Notes: generated by a model not told the origin, from the letters alone. 64,000 nucleotides of DNA from Mesostigma viride (GCA_009746045.1 RPFO01000079.1:3038828-3102827); one strand, 5' to 3'. Shown: positions 17,416-29,131, numbered from the stretch's first letter. A program made the numbers and translations.

Positions 17416-19350
17416 CATAGCTCCGTGGGGAGCATATGTAACACATAGCCCTGAGAAAGGGGCATCTATGGGTTTGTAATACAATCAGGGCGACAACCTG
17501 CAGGTGTAGGATGTACAACTATCACCTGCTCTGGGTGCACTAGGTGCACCTGCACCTCCATGGTGGTTCATGCCTCCTAATCAAGCACAGGCACCCAGGG
17601 GGGGCTTGAGGAGAGGGCCTAGAAGGCCTGCATGACATGGGGTGGAAGGTATGTGGCTAGGCTATAGCTAGGGTACACATGGCCTCTCAGCAGGGAGTAA
17701 CTCCCTGCATGGGCAAAGCATGACTCGAAATTGCTACGGCTATTGCAAGGGCGGGTGTGGGCCCGTCACGTAAGCATACATGGCCACGTCACTAAGCTTT
17801 CTAGTCTACACTACTGCTATATATTCCCTAGGCTGGGGTGGCTGGGGTGGCTGGGGCGGCAGGGGTCGCCTGCCAGGGCTTGTGGGCGACGTAGATGTCC
17901 GCCCCCTTCCAGTAGACCGGCTTCTGCCCCGCCGTCTGCCGAAGCTGGAGGTAGGTCGGCCATAGCTCCCGTCGCCGTTGTTGCTGCGTCAAGGTCAAGT
18001 CATCGTCCAGCGTGTAGGCGGTCCCCCCAAGCCGCTTGCGACACTTGAGGAACTCCATCTTATCCGCCATGGTGTCAAAGGTGAGGAGCAAGGGGGAGGG
18101 GCCGGCCTTACCCCGCGAGCGGGGAAGGCGGGTCACCCCCCGCGGCTTGCCCTTACCAGTGATAGCCATGGGGACAAGGATTTTGTTCTCAAACGCCAGG
18201 GCAAGGGTCTCGGAGGTCTCGTCCTGCAGCGGGTCGAAGTGCTTGACTATGACGTTAAGGCTGCGCTTGGCGAGCTCGGCCTCCTCGCGGAGGTCCAGCG
18301 TCTGCTGCTTAAGCTGGGCGGCGACGGCGGAAGTGGTGGAGGTGGCGTGCTGCTTAAGCATGTCCGCCCAGGTCGGGATGCCGGGAGGAGCATCGCCGGC
18401 AGGGCCAGCAGGGGCTGGCCGAGCGGCGATGTCCTTCACCGCCTGGGCAGTGATGCCGGCGGTGTTCTGCAAGCATTCGATGGCTATGGCGTTGTCCTGC
18501 AGGCGCTTGTCGATGGCGAGGAGCTGGGCGGTGAGGGCTTCGGTTGTGGTGGAGGTGGCGGCGAGGAGCTTGGAGGTGGCGGTGGTGGTGGAGGAGAGGA
18601 GGGGAAGCTCGGCAGCCAGCGTGCCGCCCATGGCCGCCACATCTGCGGCGAGGGGTGTCACGTGCTGTTCGATGGCCTTGTTGATGATGGAGCGAATTTC
18701 GGAGGTGGAGGGGGGGGCCCAGATCTCGGCGACAGAGCGCCCGAGGAGGCAGCAGAGGGCGAGGAGCTGCAGGCGGGGGCGGGAGTAGCGGGACTGGTGA
18801 TCCGGGTGATAAAAATCACCACGGGCAGGCGAAATGATGCGACCTTGGACGTAAAAGTGCTTGCACAGGGCAAGAAGCGAGGTGCGCGTCCCGTAGAACA
18901 CGGCTTTCATAAACTGGATGGGATCTGCTTGGCCTTGTGTCCACCAGGCAGCTGATTTGGCGTCAAAGTCGATTTCTTTCCAGCCCGGCTCGGCAGGGGG
19001 CGGATCCTCAGGGCGACTGCGTTTAGGCTCAGGCGATGCAGAGGGCGAGGCAAGCCCGTGAGGGGGCTGGGCAACCACCAGTGCACGACTAGTGTCACCG
19101 TTGCCTTCCGGGCTTGAGGGCGAATCTGCTGCCGAAGCTGCAGACGGGCTTTCATTGCCGAGCGCAGCCGCCAGGCTGCGTTGCGGCAAGGGGCGTTTGC
19201 TCGTCATATATTGCGTTATAGCTTCGGAAAATTATATCAGCATGTGCGTCTAAGAAAGACGAAGCGATTGTGATATTCACAGCTGAATTCGGGGCTCAAA
19301 CGTGAAAGTTATGAGCTCCGACAGCCATGGCTACCTCGTGGCTCGTGGCT
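17396..19350 (-). mobile_element. ORF1-only LINE-like element, copy A (full length)
   Basis: Contains a 5' leader shared with copy C (GAGCTCATAACTTTCACGTT, CACATGCTGATATAATTTTCC), one ORF (17828-19207), an approximately 430 bp 3' UTR shared with copies B, C and D, and an AATT-repeat tail. There is no reverse transcriptase between the ORF and the tail. Confidence 0.65.
17828..19207 (-). CDS. ORF1p-like nucleic-acid-binding protein, copy A
   Basis: 459 residues. The N-terminus is low complexity and basic (MTSKRPLPQRSLAAALGNE, then EPKRSRPEDP). Residues about 150-300 are Ala/Thr/Leu-rich helical sequence; the C-terminal third (LNVIVKHF, LPRSRGKAGPSPLLLTF, YTLDDDLTLTQQQRRRELWP, KPVYWKGADIYV) follows the order seen in L1-type ORF1 proteins, an RRM-like piece then a C-terminal domain with D-x-T-x-x-Q-x-x-R-R. 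Such proteins coat element RNA and act as chaperones. Two intact-looking relatives lie nearby. ATG chosen because copy C starts at the equivalent ATG. Homology is inferred from layout and has not been tested. Confidence 0.6.
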   Translation of the reverse strand: MTSKRPLPQRSLAAALGNESPSAASAADSPSSPEGNGDTSRALVVAQPPHGLASPSASPEPKRSRPEDPPPAEPGWKEIDFDAKSAAWWTQGQADPIQFMKAVFYGTRTSLLALCKHFYVQGRIISPARGDFYHPDHQSRYSRPRLQLLALCCLLGRSVAEIWAPPSTSEIRSIINKAIEQHVTPLAADVAAMGGTLAAELPLLSSTTTATSKLLAATSTTTEALTAQLLAIDKRLQDNAIAIECLQNTAGITAQAVKDIAARPAPAGPAGDAPPGIPTWADMLKQHATSTTSAVAAQLKQQTLDLREEAELAKRSLNVIVKHFDPLQDETSETLALAFENKILVPMAITGKGKPRGVTRLPRSRGKAGPSPLLLTFDTMADKMEFLKCRKRLGGTAYTLDDDLTLTQQQRRRELWPTYLQLRQTAGQKPVYWKGADIYVAHKPWQATPAAPATPATPA

Positions 19351-19424
19351 CGTACTACATCATGGGAGCATATGTGTAATGGAATGGAATGGATGGTATG
19401 AGCTATCTAGGTCCTAAATTAAAT

Positions 19425-20632
19425 TAAATTAAACTGTAACATGCCTCCACCTCCACCCTCCTCGCCTCCACCTCCACTGCCACCTCCACCTCCACCGCCA
19501 CCCTCAAGGCCCAGCTTCTCGACATCGACCAACGCCTAAAGGACACCGCCATAGCCATCGAGTGCATGCAGAACACCGCCGGCATCACCGCCCAGGCGGT
19601 GAGGGACATCGCCACCAAGCCAGCCCCCGCTGGCTCAGGCGCCGACGCCCCTCCCACCCAGACCTGGGCGGACTTGCTTAAGCACCACGCCACCTCCACC
19701 ACCTCCACCATCGCGGCACAGCTTAAACAACAAGCCCTCGACCTCCGCGAGGAGGCCGACCGCACCCAGCGCAGCCACAACGTCATAGTCAAGAACTTCG
19801 ACCAGCCGGCAGGTGAGAACTCGACGACTCTTCTCACGGCATTTTTGCGCGACATTCTTGCCCCCATGCACATTACTGGTGAGCTGCGCATGTCGGCTGT
19901 TCGCCTCCCCCGCGCGCGGGGTAAGGCTGGCCCGGCACCCGTGCTCCTCCCCTTTAAGTACATGGCGGACAAGGTGTTGTTTCTTAAAAAGCGCAAGAAG
20001 CTCTCGAGGACTCACTTCACGTTGGACGACGACCTGACCCTGGCCCAGCAACAACGGAGACGCGAACTATGGCCGACCTACCTCCAGATACGGCAAAGCG
20101 CAGGGGGGAAACCGGTATACTGGAGGGGGGACGTCATCCACGTTGACCACAAGCCTTGGCAGGCACCCCCACTGAGTCTAGGGAATATAGCAGTAGTGTA
20201 GATTTAAGGCTAGCCTACCACGCGGCCCCAGCGCATGTGCGCCCATAATGGCCATGGATGATGCATTTAAGAATTTAGCCACGACATGCCTATAACGGGA
20301 CCCCCATGGATGTTGCACTAAGAATTTAGCCATGCTATGCCTATGCAGAGAGATGCTCTCTGTCGAGAAGCCATGTCCTAGCTCTTGTATAGCCATGATG
20401 ATCTTCCCCCACATAACATACTCCCCCTTAGCTGGGCATAGACGTGAAGATTATGAGGGTGCAGGTGCCCTGGTGCACCTAGAGCAAGGGTAGCTTACAT
20501 TCCCACCCTTGCAGGAAGTAGCCCAGGATGTATTAAAAGCCATATGCCCCTTCTCAGGGATATGTGCTACATGTACTCCCAACGGAGTTATGTTTCTAAT
20601 TAATTAATTAATTAATGACTCCGTTGGGAGAT
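19425..20632 (+). mobile_element. ORF1-only element, copy B (5' truncated)
   Basis: Starts abruptly after an AAATTAAATTAAATT tract. It encodes only the C-terminal half of the ORF1-like protein (frame to the stop at 20201: ITAQAVRDIATKPAPAG ... QQQRRRELWPTYLQIRQ), then the common 3' UTR (AAAGCCATATGCCCCTTCTC at about 20539) and an AATT tail at about 20600-20617. 5' truncation is typical of target-primed reverse transcription. Confidence 0.65.
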
Positions 20633-20639
20633 CATGATG

Positions 20640-22635
20640 ATCTTCCCCCTCATGCAGCCACGAGCCACGAGATAGCCATGGCTGACGGCGGAGCTCATAA
20701 CTTTCACGTTTGAGCACCGAATTTAGCCGTGAATATCACAATCGATGCGTCTTTCTACGACGCACATGCTGATATAATTTTCCGACGCTATTACGCAATA
20801 TACGATGAGCAAACGCCTTTCGACGCAACGCAGCCTGGCGGCTGCGCTCGGCAATGAAAATACGCCTGCAGCTTCGGCTGCAGCTTCGCCCACCGGCCCA
20901 GATGGCAACGGTGACACTAGTCGTGCACTGGTGCTCGCCCAGCCTCCCGGGCTCACCTCGCCATCTGCATCGCCTGATCCTAAGCGCAGTCGCTCTGCTG
21001 AGCCGCCCTGGGAAGAGACCTCCTTCGACGTCAACCGCTCCGGCTTCTGGCAACGCAGCCCCAGTTGCTTCATGGACGACGTGTTTCACGGCAATCACGC
21101 CTCGCTTCTAGCTCTGTGCGTGTACCTCACGTCCCACAACCGCGGCCGCGGGCCTGGTCTTGGCCAGCTTGTCGACCCCGCCGAGACTCTCCCCGTCCTT
21201 CCCCGCATGAGTCGCCCCAAGCTCCAACGCTTCGCCCTCTGCTCCCTTGTTGGACGCTCCGAAGCCGAGATCTGGGCTCCCAAACCGCCCCCCTCCACCT
21301 TCCCCACCGAAGCCACCATCCGCACCCTCCTCAAGGAAGCTTTCGAGCAGCACGTGACCCCTCTTGCCGCAGATGTGGCGGCAATAGGTGGCACGCTGGC
21401 TGCTGAGCTTCCCACCATCCCCACCGCCACCGCCACCCTCCTCGCCTCCACCCCCCCCCCCCTCCGCCTCCACCGACTCCATCACCGCCCAGCTCCGCGA
21501 CATCGACCAGCGCCTCAAGGATAATGCAATCGCTATCGAGGTCTTGCAGAACACGGCAGGCCTCACCGCCCAGGCAGTGAAGGACATTGCCGCCAAGCCA
21601 GCCTCGGCTGGCCCGGCCGGCGATGCTCCTCCCATCACGACCTGGGCGGACATGCTTAAGCAACATACCACCTCCACCACCTCCGCCGTCGCAGCCCAGC
21701 TCCAGCGGCAGACGCTTGACCTCCGCGAGGAGGCCGAGCTCGCCAAGCGCAGCCTCAACGCCATACTCAAGAACTTGGACATGGAAGAAGGTGAGAATTC
21801 CGAGAAGCTTGCACGCGCGTTTGAGAGCAAAATCCTTGCACGCATGGGCCTTCTTGGTGAGATCAAGCTGACCGCCCACCGCCTCCCCCGCGCGCGGGGT
21901 AAGGCAGGGGCGCCTCCGCTTCTTCTCATCTTTGATAGCCCAGCGGACAAGATTTCGTTTCTCAGACGCCGCAAGCGGCTCGCGAATACTCCCTTCACCG
22001 TGGACGACGACTTGACCCTGGCACAGCAACAACGGCGACGGGAGCTATGGCCGACCTACACCCAGCTCCGGCAGACCAAGGCGGGCCAGCCGGTGTACTG
22101 GAAGGGGGCGGCCATCTACGTCGGCCACAAGCCCTGGCAAGCGACCCCCTCGACCACCGCGGCCCCAGCAACTCCAGCCCCAGCCTAGGGGAATACAGCA
22201 GTAGTGTAGAATAGTTAGACAGTGGCCTTGTACATGCCCGCCTACTACAGGCACTATACCAGCTTAGGCCTAGCCTTTTTAGTCATGTACATGTGTGCCT
22301 ATGATGAGCCACACTCCAGACGCTGCCTAGTTTTATTTAGTAATGCTGTGCCCATGCAGAGAGCTGCTCTCTGCTGAGATGCCACGCTCTAGTTTTTGTC
22401 TAGCCATGATGATCTTCCCCCTCACAGGCATGCTCCCCCCTTACCCGGGCATAGCGTGATAGACCATGAGGGTGCGGGTGCCCTGGTGCACCTAGAGCAG
22501 GGGTAGCTTACATTCCCACCCTTGCATGAAGTAGCCTAGAATGTATTAAAAGCCATATGCCCCTTCTCAGGGCTATGTGCTACATCTACTCCCAACGGAG
22601 TGATGTTGATAATTAATTAATTAATTGGGAGATCA
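20640..22635 (+). mobile_element. ORF1-only element, copy C (full length)
   Basis: Same organisation as copy A on the opposite strand: shared 5' leader, ORF1-like frame, 3' UTR, tail of AATT units at about 22612-22627. Directly abuts the tail of copy B. Confidence 0.65.
20805..22188 (+). pseudogene. ORF1p-like protein, copy C, one frameshift
   Basis: ATG at 20805 (MSKRLSTQRSLAAALGNEN, parallel to copy A). The frame changes at a 13-14 base C-run near 21450-21463; the second frame resumes with STDSITAQLRDIDQRL and continues through LPRARGKAGAPPLLLIF and QQQRRRELWPTYTQL to the stop at 22188. Everything else is coherent, so either a real indel or a homopolymer miscall in the assembly separates the halves. 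Confidence 0.6.
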
Positions 22636-22654
22636 TGTAGCACATATTCCCGTG

Positions 22655-22800
22655 GATGGATGGAGGGGGGGGCAGAGCCGCGAAACCGAACTAATCTAAC
22701 TCTAGAAGCTAATCTAATCTAGAAAACCCTACTTATTCTACTCATCAAAGCGCCCCTTCCGCTAGGTCCTAGTTACAGGGGTGTGGGCACCGCGGCCAGA
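22655..22800 (-). repeat. Dispersed repeat family X, copy 2
   Basis: Reverse-oriented relative of 27385-27500: AGAGCCGCGAAACC, AATCTAACTCTAGAAGCTAA, CAAAGCGCCCCTTCCGC. Confidence 0.45.
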
Positions 22801-23089
22801 ATCGCTATGAATGCCATACTTGGTCACATGCACGCGGAGCCCCCACAGGCTTGGGGGTGGTCTCCTTCATCACTACTTGCCATCTATCCTTGCGCACCAT
22901 CTGCCTCCATATTACAGACAAACCAGGAGGCTGCCCCACGGGCCCCGCGGCCCGTTGCTAGCCAGGGTAGAAGTCCGCAGGTGGAGGTTATTGGTCCTGA
23001 GGATAGCCGCTACACTGTAACCGCCTCGTCTGCCATTACAGTAGAGGACAGCTCGGATGAGGATCAGTACATCCCCATCTAGTGCGGTT

Positions 23090-23215
23090 GGGGGATGATG
23101 CAGACGATATTTGTTTATTAAACTTTTGTGTAATTACTTTTCTAATGAGATTAGCATAGTACTCCGTGGCATGCCTTTGCGCATGACACGCAAGTACTTA
23201 CTTAGTTACTTAGGA
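23090..23215 (+). repeat. Dispersed repeat, pair with 27585-27705
   Basis: Shared blocks GATGATGCAGA, AATTACTTTTCTAATGAGAT / AATTATGTTTCTAAAGAGAT, TTAGCATAGTACTC and GCGCATGACACGCAAGTACT. Probably a common 3' end of one element family. No coding content. Confidence 0.45.
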
Positions 23216-23239
23216 GGCTGCCCGGGGGTGAGCCCGTCA

Positions 23240-24238
23240 CGTCTAGTGTAGCACATTGAATTGAATTGAATTGAATTGTAACATAACTCCGTTGGGAGTA
23301 TATGTAGCACATAGCCCCTGAGAGGGGGGCATATCGGGCCTATCATACATCCTAAGCTACTTCCTGCAAGGGTGGGGATGTAAAGGACCCTTGCTCTAGG
23401 TGCACCAGGGCACTTGCATCTCCATGATCTTCAAGCTATGCCCAGCGAAGGGGGAGCCTGTCATGCCCGGGGGGAAGATCAGCATAGCTATACAAAAAGC
23501 TAGGGCATGGCGTCTCAGCAGAGAGTTACTCCCTGCATGGGCACTGCATAATTAAATAAAGCTAGGCATCGTCTGGAGGGTGGCTCATCATAGGCACACA
23601 TGTACATGACTAAAAAGGCTAGGCCTAAGCTGGTATAGTGTTTGTAGTAGGCGGGCATGTACAAGGCCACTGTCTAACTATTCTACACTACTGCTGTATT
23701 CCCCTTGGCTGGGGCTGGAGTTGCTGGGGCCGCGGTGGTCGAGGGGGTCGCTTGCCAGGGCTTGTGGCCGACGTAGATGGCCGCCCCCTTCCAGTACACC
23801 GGCTGGCCCGCCTTGGTCTGCCGGAGCTGGAGGTAGGTCGGCCATAGCTCCCGTCGCCGTTGTTGCTGTTCCAGGGTCAAGTCGTCGTCCACGGTGAAGT
23901 GAGTATTCTCGAGCCGCTTGCGGCGTCTGAGGAACGAAATCTTGTCCGTGGGGCTATCACAGATGAGAAGAAGCGGAGGCGCCCCTGCCTTACCCCGCGC
24001 GCGGGGGAGGCGGTGGGCGGTCAGCTTGATCTCACCAAGAAGGCCCATGCGTGCAAGGATTTTGCTCTCAAACGCACGTGCAAGCTTCTCGGAATTCTCA
24101 CCTTCTTCCATGTCGAAGTTCTTGAGTATGGCGTACGTGAGGCTGCGCTTGGCGAGCTCGGCCTCCTCGCGGAGGTCAAGCGTCTGCCGCTGGAGCTGGG
24201 CTGCGACGGCGGAGGTGGTGGAGGTGGTATGTTGCTTC
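23240..24238 (-). mobile_element. ORF1-only element, copy D (5' truncated)
   Basis: Tail of GAATT units at about 23258-23277, then the family 3' UTR, then the C-terminal part of the ORF1-like frame (23683-24240, LPRARGKAGAPPLLLI, QQQRRRELWPTYLQL). Homology stops at about 24238, where unrelated sequence begins. It is nearly identical to copy C over the C-terminus. Confidence 0.65.
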
Positions 24239-24239
24239 A

Positions 24240-25020
24240 CTATACTTTTCGTCCGAGGGTAGTAAAAAGGATCCGAGGCGTAAATTTCCAGGTAAATAGG
24301 TGTACGTTTATTCCAAATATAGCCAGTAATTAATCCCTGCTAAGCCTAGGGTGTCAAGATGTCAGTGGCTAAAACGGAGCCTTACTAGACCACGGAAGCC
24401 ACTGGACTTCTAATGGGTTGTCATTGGGCATGTGGGTAAAGATCCTGTTTTTGCCCATGAGGTCATGAAAGATCTCAAGTGGGCTGGGCTTATCCTGGTC
24501 CGCGCCAGGGTCCCAGATTTTGTTTTGTTCATTTGCAACCATCCAGGCTCCGAGGCGTAAATTACGAGGTCTTATCTTACTACCTAAATCCGAGGCGTGA
24601 GATCCAACGCCGTAATCATTACTACGTAGGATGATTGGTAGTAATTTTACTAGCCGTAAGTAAGAGTAACGTTACGACTGCACATCTTTGGTAGTACATT
24701 ACCGACAGAGTAAATTACCGCGACGGGTCTTGGTTGGTAATCTACCACCTGTAGATTAGGTGCCAGTGATCCGATGCTGTAAGATACGTTTCAGTAAGCT
24801 ACTTCGGGGATCTTTGCCTGTACACGGCCAGATGGATAATTATATTGTAATGGAGAAGTGGGAGAACGTGCGTGTCTATTAGCAAATGCAGCGAAATATA
24901 AAAATGTAGTTATCAGCCTTTTTCGCCTATTCAGCAGTTGTCGTTGTCGGCCGTTGTCATTAAGCGGCTATAGATTATGTGTGCTGGGGCCGGTGAAAAG
25001 ACGCTAGCAAAGTTCGTCTG
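24240..25020. other. Non-coding, with scattered TCCGAGGCG motifs
   Basis: No ORF of note. TCCGAGGCGT(A/G)A recurs at about 24271, 24551 and 24587, with clustered GTAGTA/TTACTAC pieces near 24620-24760, suggesting an old repeat rather than a gene. Confidence 0.4.
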
Positions 25021-25021
25021 A

Positions 25022-26351
25022 ATGGCGTCCAATAGAGGGGATTTTATTCTTAGTGGATTGTTGGACGAGGAGAAGGCGAGGTTGCTGGCGGAGAATGCGA
25101 AAGAGCAGAGGGAAGCAGCGGAAGCCGTGCGTGGAAGATGAGGTAACGGGATGGAGTGTGGGCCCTGGCTTCTGGTTATGAAATGATGGCGGTTGCAGGC
25201 CAGCCGTGCTCGCTGGTAATGGGTGCGTGGTGTTGAAATCCAAGTTCTGCGCGTATTCTGTTTTTTGGTCAATGATTGAAGGGATGTCGCCTTGTTTTAT
25301 TTTTGTGCATCTGCGTCCCGTCGTGACTGCCTCGTCATGGACGCCCAGGGGTAGAAGTTCGAACGAGGGAATGATTTTTCAAACGCCTGGATATGTTATG
25401 ATAGTACGAATAAATGGTAATGGGTAGAGGCGGCCAAAATTTTGTTGGAAGTGTGCCAACGCCGCACATACGACTTGAACAACCCTAGGTATCTTAGGAA
25501 AAGGAAACACGGATACGTCGGAGTGGAGGAAGAGGAAGACGATGACGATGGTGAAGACGGAGAGGTTTACAATGGAGGCCTTGAGAATGGGGAGACATTG
25601 AAGCAGGAGAGCAGGGTAGCGGTGAGTGGCCCGTCATGAATTACATTGTGGTTGCAGTTGTTAGCGAGGCGTGTTGATTGCTTCTTGCCGCGGGTAATCG
25701 CTAGCGTGCATAACCTTCTTTTTTCAACAGGTGTTCTGGTGCATTGACTGCCGCAAAGCAATTAATGGGACTGATTATGTGCCTATCATGCCGTTTGGGA
25801 ATCATACATTGCCAACATTTCGTGTTTAGAAGGCGCGCCTTCAGAAGCATATTCAGCACCGCACGAGCCAGGTGCTGAAGGCGTGCTTGGAGAGGAAGGG
25901 GTATAAAGTGCGCATGACCGCATCGAAGAAGAAGAAGCAGCAGGAATCGGGCAAGACCATGATAACCGAGCCAGGATTGGCTTTCGTGCATGCAGTACAT
26001 GGTGCGGCGCAGGCAGTGAATGCTGCATCGATTGCAGCGGTGCAGCCTGTGGCCATGGCGGTGCAGGGCGCGGGTCCTGAAGTGTGGGCGTTGGCGAAGC
26101 AGATTCACGATGCTGTCATGGCCACGTTGTGAAGCCAAGGAATGGGTGTTGGTTCCAGTCAGGTGCCTCGCCCGGAGGAAGCTTTTCTGCTGTAAGCAGA
26201 GGTGCGGCATCAAGCATTTGCAATCGCCATGAGAGCAGTGGAGATGTCAGCGGCATGAAGCATTTGCAATCGCCATGAGAGCAGTGGAGATGTCTGCGGC
26301 ATTGGGAGATCTGCAGACAATTGCAGGAGGACATTGTGCGGTACGCTTGTA
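25022..26351 (+). pseudogene. Decayed multi-exon gene, possibly with a BED-like zinc finger
   Basis: Three coding-like blocks: 25022-25128 (MASNRGDFILSGLLDEEKAR), about 25434-25610 (AAKILLEVCQRRTYDL, then a poly-acidic run), and from 25731 after TTTTTCAACAG (VFWCIDCRKAIN, then RLQKHIQHRTS, and a basic KKKKQQ patch). The C-x2-C followed by H-x3-H resembles BED or C2H2 fingers, but the match is loose. The last frame meets TAG at about 25828, then TGA, TAA and TGA while staying coding-like to AGGHCAVRL at about 26350. It could be a transposase remnant or a host pseudogene. A 45 bp direct duplication lies at about 26207-26297. Confidence 0.35.
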
Positions 26352-26917
26352 GGGTGTATGCTGTGTTGTTCCGCTCGCTAATGGACATGTGCCCCTGTAA
26401 CCTCTTCCAGGCTAGTATCTGCTATCCACCTCTTCAGGCTTGAAAAGTAAATTGCTGTACGGTTCACAATTGGCATGGCTTGACATGCACGCGTCCTTGA
26501 CTGTGGTCTGCATGGGTTTGGGGTTTAGCGGTTTACATCAGACTCTGCTGTGTGTCTGCTTAATCAGCCGACGTGTCACATGGGGACAGCAACGGCGCTG
26601 GGATGCAGCCCGGTGTGAATGCGAGTAAGGTACGCGCTGTCATGCATGGCGGATGGGGCGTGGAAGCCACGACCCACGTTTTTGTGTGTGCACGGGGGGC
26701 TAGGGGGCAAGTCGTTGTGTTGCTGCCATCCATATGGCCATGGATATGCGGGAAGCTTTCCCTGTACCCATACTTAATGATGCATGGACTGGTTGTGACA
26801 GCCAAGGGTTTAGCTGTCGTGGGTTTGCTGAGTGATCATGGCAGTCTGCTAGGCTGGTGCTAGAACAGCCATAGCGCGGTTACTGCTATGTCTTGCCCGT
26901 GCTAACTGATGCTGCAG

Positions 26918-27046
26918 CCATGCGTGGAGCGCGAATCGTCCCGTGAGGAGAAGGAGGAGGCGGGGCCGGTGCACCCATGGGCAGGGCCGGAGAAGAAGGA
27001 CGCGGAGCACCCAGTGTGGGAGAAGGAGAAGGCGGGGAAGCACTGA
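26918..27046 (+). other. Possible terminal exon, charged
   Basis: Follows GATGCTGCAG and encodes 42 residues rich in Glu and Lys (ESSREEKEEAGPVHPW, EKEKAGKH) to a TGA. It may belong to the decayed gene upstream. No homology was recognised. Confidence 0.25.
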
Positions 27047-27084
27047 AGCTCCACCCCATGTCAGGCCTCTAGTATAGGTGCCAG

Positions 27085-27215
27085 TTAACTAAACCCATGC
27101 ACGTGCAGGTTGTAGCTCAGAATGTATTTAAAATCATATGCCCCTTTTCAGGTATATGTGTAACAGTGACTCCCAACGGATATATGTTCCTAATTTATTA
27201 AATTCTTACTGAATA
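27085..27215 (+). repeat. 3' UTR fragment of the ORF1-only family, copy E
   Basis: Matches the family tail: AGAATGTATTTAAAATCATA, TGCCCCTTTTCAGG, GACTCCCAACGGA, then TAATTTATTAAATT. No coding part remains. Confidence 0.55.
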
Positions 27216-27384
27216 ATTGTTGTCTTTATGAACCCATGAAGAGCAAAGCCCGGTGGGGAGTACATGTAACGCATTACCACGAGAAGGGGTCCCCACACCG
27301 CATTTCTTCGCTCTCTGTTCCTATGCAGAACAAGAAGAGGTGGAAGACCAATGTCCCGGCTCACACGCCAGCCCATGTGGGTAA

Positions 27385-27500
27385 GCCCCCTCCCCCAAAG
27401 CGGAAGGGGCGCTTTGGGGAGAAGTGTAGTGAGGATTTTGTAGACTAGATAGCTTAGAGTTAGCTTATTTCGATGTCGCGGCTTGACCCACCTCTACCCA
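27385..27500 (+). repeat. Dispersed repeat family X, copy 3
   Basis: AAGCGGAAGGGGCGCTTTGG, TAGAGTTAGCTTATT and GATGTCGCGGCTTGACC match the reverse complements of 22655-22800 and 3085-3235. The repeat at 27585-27705 follows it, as its mate at 23090 follows copy 2. Confidence 0.45.
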
Positions 27501-27910
27501 TTCAGCAAGGAATATGCATGTGCTGCATGATCTCCCAACGGAGGCATGTTATAATTTTATTTGATTCTTTAATGTAGTGTCTTGGGGCATGATGCAGATG
27601 AGATTTGTAACTTCCGTGTAATTATGTTTCTAAAGAGATTAGCATAGTACTCTAAACATGCCCATGCGCATGACACGCAAGTACTAACTTACTTACACCA
27701 GACCTGGCAATAAACAAGCATTGATGGGATGGACCCAGCGATACATAATGGGCGTGCATGCGTAAAAAATATACACTATGCATGGCCCAATGGGCATGCA
27801 TTCAAATAATTACAAATGAAGGCCGCCATGAGAGCACTGAAGCTAAACCAGACCGGGCCACAATTAACCCTCCAGCACCAAAGTTCCACTGCATCATGTA
27901 AGACAAGCCT

Positions 27911-28403
27911 GACATCCATCCATCCATCCATCCATCCATCCATCCATCCATCCATCCATCCATCCATCCATCCATCCATCCATCCATCCATCCATCCATC
28001 CATCCATCCATCCATCCATCCATCCATCCATCCATCCATCCATCCATCCATCCATCCATCCATCCATCCATCCATCCATCCATCCATCCATCCATCCATC
28101 CATCCATCCATCCATCCATCCATCCATCCATCCATCCATCCATCCATCCATCCATCCATCCATCCATCCATCCATCCATCCATCCATCCATCCATCCATC
28201 CATCCATCCATCCATCCATCCATCCATCCATCCATCCATCCATCCATCCATCCATCCATCCATCCATCCATCCATCCATCCATCCATCCATCCATCCATC
28301 CATCCATCCATCCATCCATCCATCCATCCATCCATCCATCCATCCATCCATCCATCCATCCATCCATCCATCCATCCATCCATCCATCCATCCATCCATC
28401 CAT
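27911..28403. repeat. (ATCC)n microsatellite
   Basis: About 490 bp of perfect four-base units. The Met-Asp-Gly-Trp and Ile-His-Pro-Ser reading frames across it are artefacts. Confidence 0.97.
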
Positions 28404-28479
28404 TGATCGGGGTATAGTCCTAGTACAGCCATGCTACGTCCTGGCTATGATGAGATTACTTGCCCACGCTCCTAGTGTT

Positions 28480-28712
28480 ATGCCATGCTCACATGGGTCT
28501 TATTGCACCCACAGATTGCCGGATCGTTAGCGTGTCCGTTTAGCTAGCGTTCCCGAATGCAGCTGTGGCATGCCTTAGGCATGAAGGAGACTGGGGGTCT
28601 CTGCCCTTTCTCCTGTTGTGCACACACAGGGATTAAAAGCACTTCGGTGCTCCGTGACTCCCCAACAGGAGCACGTGTTTAATTAATTAATTAATTAATT
28701 AATCGGGGTTAG
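28480..28712 (+). repeat. Dispersed repeat family Y, copy 2
   Basis: Partner of 3480-3675, ending in GTGTTTAATTAATTAATTAA. A diverged further copy of the tail (CTCCCTGACTCCCTAATGG, GTTTAATAAATG) follows at 28720-28780. Confidence 0.45.
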
Positions 28713-29005
28713 CTAATGCTCCCTGACTCCCTAATGGGGGCATGAGTTTAATAAATGAATTAAGTAGTTAGTTAATTAATCAGGTTGATTCAGATGAGGT
28801 CTGTGCTGGTTCCTTGTGGACTGGCCAGCCAGGGAGATATCTTCTTACATGGTCAGGCCCTTGCCGACCATGTAAGAACCTGTTAGGCGACGCAGTGGCC
28901 AACATTGGACATACCGCCATATGTTTGTCTCCGCGATATGATTTTAGCTGACATGCAGAGCACAGACACTGTTGGCGTCATCCGCTCAACCCCTCTTATT
29001 CAGAC

Positions 29006-29131
29006 ATGGGACCTCGGATGTGTAGGATTAGTAGCGTTGCCCAGGCGGACATTGTTAAAGACTACGACCCCCCAGTTGTGGGTCCTAGGAAATTTAACAA
29101 GCATGATTGTCTCCTTGTTGATAGGCATTAA
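29006..29131 (+). other. Short coding-like remnant
   Basis: A 41-codon frame (MGPRMCRISSVAQADI, then DPPVVGPRKFNKHDC, ends LLVDRH) has protein-like composition but no recognisable family and no start context. Possibly the end of a decayed gene. Confidence 0.2.

Noticed and set aside
22783-23082. 99-codon plus-strand frame ending in SSDEDQYIPI
   Set aside because: Overlaps dispersed repeat family X and has no recognisable domain or homologous frame in the other copies.
27776-28432. Long Met-Asp-Gly-Trp / Ile-His-Pro-Ser frames
   Set aside because: Translation of a perfect (ATCC)n tract.
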